A stretch of 64,000 bases of DNA from JAOAFX01 sp049700315 (GTDB taxonomy: Bacteria > Hydrothermota > Tepidihabitantia > SM23-42 > JAOAFX01): the NCBI GenBank assembly GCA_049700315.1, contig JBNAVN010000005.1, positions 1 to 64,000 on the forward strand, read 5' to 3'. Of the stretch, positions 59,207 through 64,000 are shown piece by piece; position 1 is the stretch's first letter, and each line of letters starts with the position of its first letter. Made by a program: the position numbers and the translations under genes. Under the pieces are notes generated by a model. It was not told the origin of the DNA, ran no database searches, and saw only the letters and a list, made by a program, of their open reading frames with translations.

Positions 59207-61256
59207 GTATCTCATACTAATTGGTATAATTGTTTTTTTGAACATTGTTTTTCTACCCCACTTTGGTGGCAAGAGATTCAATTTTAAAGAAGGGGAAATT
59301 GCAACTGAGGATGTTATTGCACCTTATGATTTTGTGATTCCTAAAACCGAACAGGAATTAACCGAAGAAAAAGATGAAATTGCCCGGCGTTTGCCACCAA
59401 TTTATGATTACAATACTGATATTGCTAAGAATCTGGAAAATGATATTGCCCGACTTGAGGCATTGATTGATACATTGAAAGGCAAATATCCCAGGGATAC
59501 ATTGATTTATCTGATTCAAAGGGATTATGGGATACCGAAAGATGTTGTTAATTTTTTGCTAAAGAACAACTACAAATACACATTAAGAAGGCTTATGAAA
59601 GACATCGGTTTCTATTTTTCAAAAGGTATTGTGACAAACAAATCGGTGCCTTATAGAATTATTATTGTTGCGCGTGGAAATAAAGAGACATTGATCTCTG
59701 TTGATGAGGTCTATTCAATTGCCGACGCTGAAAATCTGATCACGAAGAATTCTACACCCGAATATAAGCAACTCGTCAAATTTTTCATAAAACCTAATAT
59801 TCTTTTTAATGAGGCAAAAACCCAGGAACGTATAGATGAGGTCTTTGCCAATGTTAAGAAGACAAAGGGCGAGGTTTTGAAAGGAGAGATAATCATAGAG
59901 AAACATAAAAGAATTAGCCGGGAAGCCCTTGAGAAAATCGCAGCACTTGAACAAACATATGTATCATACGGAACCTGGCAGATATTGAAGACACTGCTTT
60001 TCCGTAATATTCTTTTCTTTAGTTTATTATTCTTTCTCGCTACTTTCAACCGTCAAACAAATTTTAATCTTATGGAAAATAAGAATTTGATATTTTCTTT
60101 TCTCTTGTTTGTTGTGTATATAGGCATTGGAAAGATAAGCCAGGAGACCAATACCATTTATCTTCTACCAATTTCTTTCTTTATTGCGCTATTTGCATTA
60201 TACTTCAATGCGTATGCTGGTTTTGTCTTTACCCTCATCTGCAGTACAATCTTTGGTGTTATTTATAATTCACTGCCCGGGTTCTTATTCCTGCTGGTCA
60301 GTGGTGTGAGTGCCTGTTTCTCAATTCATACAATAAGGAGTAGATATCTGCTGCTCAGACCAATGGTGTATATAGGTGTTGCGAATATCGTTACTATACT
60401 ATTCATAGATAGCTATTTGTTAAGATCAGGCATTAATCTCCTGCATATTGGCGCTGGACTATTGAATGGAGTGGTGAGTGTTGTGGCACTGGCAATATTC
60501 TTACCCGTTTTTGAACGTCTTTTTGATTTTACAACTGATTTCACCCTGCTGGAGTTAGGAAATCTAAATTTACCGATTTTCAAAGAAATGTCCATGCGTG
60601 CTTCTGGAACATATCATCATTCTGTAGTGGTCGGAAACCTGGCTGAGGCTGGTGCAGGTGCAATCGGCGCAGATCCCGTGCTTGCCCGGGTTGGCGCATA
60701 TTATCATGATATTGGGAAGTTGAAAAAACCTGAATACTTCATTGAGAATCAAATTGGTCAAAAAAATCCACACGATAATCTAAAACCCCAGATGAGTGCG
60801 CTGGTCATAATTTCACATGTAAAAGAAGGCTATGATATGGGAAAAGATATGAAGTTGCCAAAGAATTTGCTTTCCATCATTGCTGAGCATCATGGAACCT
60901 CCCGTATTGAGAGTTTTTATCGCAAGGCACTGCATTCCACAGAAAAGATCAGCGAAGATGTGTTCAATTATCCTGGTCCTAAACCAAAAACAAGGGAGGC
61001 AGCACTGGTGATGCTTGCGGATTCTGTAGAGGCGACCGCACGTGCTGAAAAGAATATTACAGTAAGCAAGTTGCAGAAGATTCTAAAGGAGAATTTTGAT
61101 AAGAAGTTCAACGAAGGACAACTTGATGACTGTCCAATAAACCGCGTTGAACTTGAACAAATAAAAACTGCATTTTTACCCATATTAATGGGTATTTTCC
61201 ATCCACGCGTAGACTATGAAGAAGAAAATCAGCCAACTCAAAATAAACATATTTAA
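59184..61256 (+). CDS. 7TM-HD family phosphohydrolase, PgpH-like
   Basis: 690 residues. N-terminal membrane helix (YLILIGIIVFLNIVFL), large extracytoplasmic 7TMR-HDED domain (about 30-270), several membrane helices (about 275-450) and a cytoplasmic HD domain (about 480-660). HD motif residues are in GTYHHSVVVGNLAEAGAGAI, GAYYHDIGKLKKPEYFIEN, and AEHHGTSRIESFYRKAL. In Listeria the same architecture (PgpH) hydrolyses c-di-AMP; whether this bacterium makes c-di-AMP is not visible here. It lies between phoH and ybeY, a conserved order. Confidence 0.93.
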   Translation: MKTKIPYKYLILIGIIVFLNIVFLPHFGGKRFNFKEGEIATEDVIAPYDFVIPKTEQELTEEKDEIARRLPPIYDYNTDIAKNLENDIARLEALIDTLKGKYPRDTLIYLIQRDYGIPKDVVNFLLKNNYKYTLRRLMKDIGFYFSKGIVTNKSVPYRIIIVARGNKETLISVDEVYSIADAENLITKNSTPEYKQLVKFFIKPNILFNEAKTQERIDEVFANVKKTKGEVLKGEIIIEKHKRISREALEKIAALEQTYVSYGTWQILKTLLFRNILFFSLLFFLATFNRQTNFNLMENKNLIFSFLLFVVYIGIGKISQETNTIYLLPISFFIALFALYFNAYAGFVFTLICSTIFGVIYNSLPGFLFLLVSGVSACFSIHTIRSRYLLLRPMVYIGVANIVTILFIDSYLLRSGINLLHIGAGLLNGVVSVVALAIFLPVFERLFDFTTDFTLLELGNLNLPIFKEMSMRASGTYHHSVVVGNLAEAGAGAIGADPVLARVGAYYHDIGKLKKPEYFIENQIGQKNPHDNLKPQMSALVIISHVKEGYDMGKDMKLPKNLLSIIAEHHGTSRIESFYRKALHSTEKISEDVFNYPGPKPKTREAALVMLADSVEATARAEKNITVSKLQKILKENFDKKFNEGQLDDCPINRVELEQIKTAFLPILMGIFHPRVDYEEENQPTQNKHI

Positions 61257-61620
61257 TTTCGCCAATAAAGTGACTTTCGAAAAGGTGGATGTAGAAAGGT
61301 TGATTCGTTATATTCTCAAGAATGAGTGCTATCAAGATCTCGAAGTACTTAATATAATTGTCGCAAATGCGCAATATTTAAAAAATTTGAATCGAAAATT
61401 CTTTCACAGGAATAGAACAACAAATGTTATTTCTTTCAATCTTGATAGCACCGGTGAGATATATGTTTCAAGTGACGAAGTTAATTCACCGAGTGATCTG
61501 TATTACTATTTTGTTCATGGTCTACTACATATTATTGGCTATGAACATAGAGACAAGGAAACCGAAGACCTGATGCACAGAAGGTGCCGAGAGTATTTGA
61601 AGAAGTTTTCTCTTCTGTAA
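61216..61620 (+). CDS. ybeY: Endoribonuclease YbeY
   Basis: 134 residues, slightly short. It is the metal-dependent nuclease for 16S rRNA 3' end maturation and ribosome quality control. The zinc motif HGLLHIIGYEH (H-x3-H-x5-H) is complete, preceded by RTTNVISFNLDSTGEIYVSS. The start lies inside the 3' end of the upstream gene with a 41-base overlap. Confidence 0.95.
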   Translation: MKKKISQLKINIFNFANKVTFEKVDVERLIRYILKNECYQDLEVLNIIVANAQYLKNLNRKFFHRNRTTNVISFNLDSTGEIYVSSDEVNSPSDLYYYFVHGLLHIIGYEHRDKETEDLMHRRCREYLKKFSLL

Positions 61621-61633
61621 ATTTTCACCTAAT

Positions 61634-62605
61634 ATGATATTCTACATTTTCTTGGTATTGATACTTATGATATTCAGCGCTTTTTTCTCGGGGATGGAAG
61701 CTGCCATATTCTCAATAAGCAAATTCCGTGTAAAAACGTTATTGTTTGAGAATGTCAGGGGTGCAAAAAACCTTTCGCGCATAAAAGAAGACCCGGGCAG
61801 GACTCTTTCCACATTGCTTTTGTTGAATGATGTGGTTAATATAGGTGCTTCTTCGGTTGCGACCATTATAATAAGCCAATTATTATTACAATATCAGTTA
61901 TCTCCGGCATTCTTTTATGTTTTTGAAATATTTTTAATGACATTTGTTCTTTTATTACTTGGTGAAATCACACCCAAGACTATTTTTCTAAATAATGCGG
62001 AGTTCTTCAGTCTGAACTTGAGTCTTGTTGTGGAATTTTTTAACAAACTTACAATACCTTTCACGAGAATGGCGAGCAAAATTATTCACTTAATTTTTCC
62101 TGTCAAGAAAAACATTGAGGTTTCCGAAGAAGATGTTAGAAAGATGTTGACCGAAGCAAGAAAATTAAAAATTCTTGATGAGACCGAAGAACAACTGGGA
62201 TATAGAATGCTCAAATTCGGTCAAGTATTGGTCAAGGAAATTATGGTATCAGCGTGCAATGTTGTGAGCCTGAATTTAGACAAAACCGTTGAAGATGCAA
62301 TGGAATTATTGAAAAGATACGGGCATTCACGCATCTGCGTCTTAAACAATGCGAACCAGGTAGTTGGTGTGTTGTATGCGAAAGATTTGATTCTGCACAA
62401 CTTATCAAAAAGCCGGCCGATTTCAGAATTTATGCGAAAACCTTTTTTTATTTTGAATACAAAGCCTATTGATGAGTTGCTTGTTGAATTTAGAAAGAAA
62501 GGTGTGCATTTTGCAGTGGTGCACGATTTAAATGGAAATTTCGTGGGTATTGCAACTTTGAATGATGTTCTAAAATATCTTTTTGGTGATATACCCGAAG
62601 TGTGA
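61634..62605 (+). CDS. CNNM/CBS domain membrane protein, copy 1
   Basis: 323 residues: three to four membrane helices in a DUF21/CNNM domain (about 1-175, AFFSGMEAAIFSISKFRVKT, LLLLGEITPKTIFLNN), then a CBS pair (about 200-320, VKEIMVSACNVVSLNLDKT, GHSRICVLNNANQVVGVLYA). The corC/HlyC transporter-associated C-terminal domain is absent. CNNM proteins are candidate magnesium transport or sensor proteins. The gene and the next one are adjacent paralogues. Confidence 0.9.
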   Translation: MIFYIFLVLILMIFSAFFSGMEAAIFSISKFRVKTLLFENVRGAKNLSRIKEDPGRTLSTLLLLNDVVNIGASSVATIIISQLLLQYQLSPAFFYVFEIFLMTFVLLLLGEITPKTIFLNNAEFFSLNLSLVVEFFNKLTIPFTRMASKIIHLIFPVKKNIEVSEEDVRKMLTEARKLKILDETEEQLGYRMLKFGQVLVKEIMVSACNVVSLNLDKTVEDAMELLKRYGHSRICVLNNANQVVGVLYAKDLILHNLSKSRPISEFMRKPFFILNTKPIDELLVEFRKKGVHFAVVHDLNGNFVGIATLNDVLKYLFGDIPEV

Positions 62606-62606
62606 T

Positions 62607-63533
62607 ATGATGTTGATTTTTGTTTCACTTGTACTGGTATTACTGATAGGAATTTTTACTTCTTCTGAGACTGCATTCTTGTGTGTGGATAAAACAAAAG
62701 TACTTTATGCCGCTGAAGAGAAAAAAGCCTGGGCAATGATAACCAGAAAATTTACCCAAAAGCCAGCAGAGTTCTTTTCTACAATTCTTACTTGCGAGGA
62801 TTTTCTCATTGTTGCCGCATCTAATCTCTTAACAATCTACTTTATCAGGAACTACAGCGAAAACTGGGTCTTTCTTTCAACAATATTCCTCTCTTTTTTC
62901 TCTCTAATATTTGGTCAACTGATTCCAAAATCCATTGCCTTGTTGTATCCAGAGAAAATACTTATGGTTAATACAAGAATTATTGTATTTTTCAAAACTG
63001 TTCTTCTGCCAATTGTTGCATTGTTTGCAGGGATCAGCCAGGGTCTTGCCAATCTATTCAGAATGCATTCAGGTAATGCAATTATTCGGCATCAGGATAT
63101 CGTCTTTGCGATAAGTGAATATGAAAAAGATACGAGTTTGCTTGCTGCACGTTTGTTTGATTTTTCAAAAAGAAGAGTTTCGGAGAGTATGGTTCCAATC
63201 AGTATCGCGCTGGTCTGCAGAAATACTGAAGATTTCAAAGAATTTTGCCTTGAATCAGGACGCTTATTCAGATATGTTCCTATCATGGATAGCCAGAAAA
63301 ATGAAATTGTTGGCGTAATCAACACTAAAGACTATTTTATCAATGATTCGGTTGAAATAAAACCTCCTTTCTTCATTAAAGAAAACGAGAGATGTATGGA
63401 GGCGTTTTTGAAAATGAAGGAAAAAGGCGAACACATTGCAGTTGTTCAAGATGGGGATGGACAAGTAGTTGGAATAATTACGATTTATGATTTGATTGAA
63501 GAACTGGTAGGAGCAATAAGAGAAGAGAAGTAG
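62607..63533 (+). CDS. CNNM/CBS domain membrane protein, copy 2
   Basis: About 308 residues from ATG 62607, two bases after the preceding stop. CNNM part has TSSETAFLCVDKTKVLYAA and LIFGQLIPKSIALLYPE; the CBS part is weak but present (ISIALVCRNTEDFKEFCLE, IMDSQKNEIVGVINTKDYF, GIITIYDLIEELVG). It is a divergent paralogue of the previous gene, in tandem. Tandem CNNM pairs may form heteromers; that is inference. Confidence 0.87.
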   Translation: MMLIFVSLVLVLLIGIFTSSETAFLCVDKTKVLYAAEEKKAWAMITRKFTQKPAEFFSTILTCEDFLIVAASNLLTIYFIRNYSENWVFLSTIFLSFFSLIFGQLIPKSIALLYPEKILMVNTRIIVFFKTVLLPIVALFAGISQGLANLFRMHSGNAIIRHQDIVFAISEYEKDTSLLAARLFDFSKRRVSESMVPISIALVCRNTEDFKEFCLESGRLFRYVPIMDSQKNEIVGVINTKDYFINDSVEIKPPFFIKENERCMEAFLKMKEKGEHIAVVQDGDGQVVGIITIYDLIEELVGAIREEK

Positions 63534-63548
63534 AGATAGTATGTGCTA

Positions 63549-63576
63549 TTGACTTTTTTCTGAAATTTAATATAAT
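63549..63576 (+). promoter_or_regulatory. Promoter of tRNA-Phe
   Basis: TTGACT (63549-63554), 16 bp, TATAAT (63571-63576), about 10 bp before the mature tRNA. Confidence 0.78.
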
Positions 63577-63586
63577 CAATTACTTA

Positions 63587-63659
63587 GCCAGGGTAGCTCA
63601 GTTGGTAGAGCACCGGACTGAAAATCCGGGTGTCCGCAGTTCGATTCTGCGCCCTGGCA
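63587..63659 (+). tRNA. tRNA-Phe (GAA)
   Basis: Acceptor GCCAGGG pairs with CCCTGGC, discriminator A. D arm GCTC/GAGC, anticodon stem CCGGA/TCCGG around CTGAAAA gives anticodon GAA, T arm GCAG/CTGC with TTCGATT. CCA is not encoded. Confidence 0.97.
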
Positions 63660-63679
63660 TATTTTGTTGACATATTTTT

Positions 63680-64000
63680 ATGGAAAAATATTTTGGCGAA
63701 CTTGCCGCATTAGGAACTTCTTTTTGCTGGTCTTTTGGTTCGGTATTGTTCACTATGGCATCGCGCTTGGTAGGCTCAACCGAAGTAAATCGCATCCGGT
63801 TGGTTGTGGGAATGATGCTTCTGATGTTTACTCATTGGATACTATATGGAATGTTATTTCCAGTAAATGCTACTGCACATCACTGGTTCTGGTTTGGCAT
63901 TTCAGGTATAATTGGCTTTACAATTGGAGACACATTCTTGTTTCGCGGATATCTACTGATTGGACCTCGTTTGACGATGCTGTTAATGTCTCTCTCGCCA
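63680..64000 (+). CDS. EamA-like (DMT family) transporter, N-terminal part
   Basis: Starts at ATG 63680 and runs open to the window end, 107 codons. Hydrophobic segments start with ELAALGTSFCWSFGSVLF, then VVGMMLLMFTHWILYGMLF, and GISGIIGFTIGDTFLFRGYL and GPRLTMLLMSLSP at the end. The pattern AxxWSxxxVLF and GDTFLFRGYLLIGPR matches the 10-TMS EamA drug/metabolite transporter superfamily. Substrate unknown. No Shine-Dalgarno sequence or separate promoter is visible, so it may be read through from the tRNA promoter. Confidence 0.75.
   Translation, partial: MEKYFGELAALGTSFCWSFGSVLFTMASRLVGSTEVNRIRLVVGMMLLMFTHWILYGMLFPVNATAHHWFWFGISGIIGFTIGDTFLFRGYLLIGPRLTMLLMSLSP

Noticed and set aside
1..64000. 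CRISPR array, prophage, integrase or toxin-antitoxin pair
   Set aside because: No regularly spaced repeats, phage structural genes, recombinase motifs or typical small gene pairs were seen.

Overview
The window is AT-rich bacterial chromosome with dense, mostly short-spaced operons. No prophage, transposase, rRNA or CRISPR array was seen. The gene set suggests a Gram-negative-type, probably uncultured bacterium of the FCB or candidate-phylum kind: MurA, SecDF, YidC, TatC, an Rnf-type complex, pyruvate phosphate dikinase, a COG2403 GTPase, and several secreted beta-propeller proteins ending in a type-IX-secretion-like C-terminal domain. WOR-3/Stahlbacteria-like lineages are my best guess. That is an inference from gene content, not a phylogenetic placement.

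Layout. 1-5.5 kb: the N-terminus of a GH18-like secreted protein and a small membrane protein on the minus strand, then a COG1533 radical-SAM protein, nnr, a secreted propeller protein and tatC. 5.5-14.8 kb is the most accessory-looking part: dispersed repeats, a chimeric HTH/TPR/BTAD regulator, and three divergently transcribed secreted repeat proteins. 14.8-19.2 kb: tRNA-Cys, murA-ispG, a class I glutamine amidotransferase and an M24 peptidase, followed by an orphan promoter and a strong terminator that look like a small-RNA gene. 19.3-25.3 kb (minus): HDIG protein, glyQ, glyS, aspS, recO. 25.4-26.8 kb: one secreted protein. 27.1-31.4 kb: rpmH-rnpA-yidD-yidC-jag-mnmE. 31.4-37.2 kb (minus): truncated glmU, LytR_C protein, rsfS, argS with an altered HIGH motif, EIIA, zinc-ribbon protein, GT39-like membrane glycosyltransferase. 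37.3-40.8 kb: livHMGF. 41-45.3 kb: COG2403 GTPase and ppdK. 45.3-49.8 kb: LUD protein, then pdxJ-secD-secF-pgpA. 49.9-57.3 kb (minus): rnfCDGEA without rnfB, then a UvrD/PcrA helicase and a class V aminotransferase. 57.3-63.5 kb: coiled-coil lipoprotein, LysM protein, phoH, 7TM-HD phosphohydrolase, ybeY, two CNNM/CBS proteins. 63.5-64 kb: tRNA-Phe and the start of an EamA-like transporter.

A theme visible by eye is promoter architecture. Twelve genes are preceded by a TTGAC(A/T)-like box, exactly 16 bp, a TATAAT-like box, and then only 5-9 bp to the start codon, with no Shine-Dalgarno sequence. This predicts leaderless mRNAs. Other genes, especially secreted proteins and operon-internal genes, have strong AGGAGG-type sites. 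The same promoter rule corrects several start codons and reveals the orphan promoter at 19.2 kb.

Other points of interest are a covarying dispersed hairpin (three copies), a 99-bp repeat (two copies), small TTTA-loop palindromes, the duplicated FMN domain in RnfG, the missing rnfB, the acetyltransferase-less GlmU, and the ArgRS with NIVN in place of HIGH.
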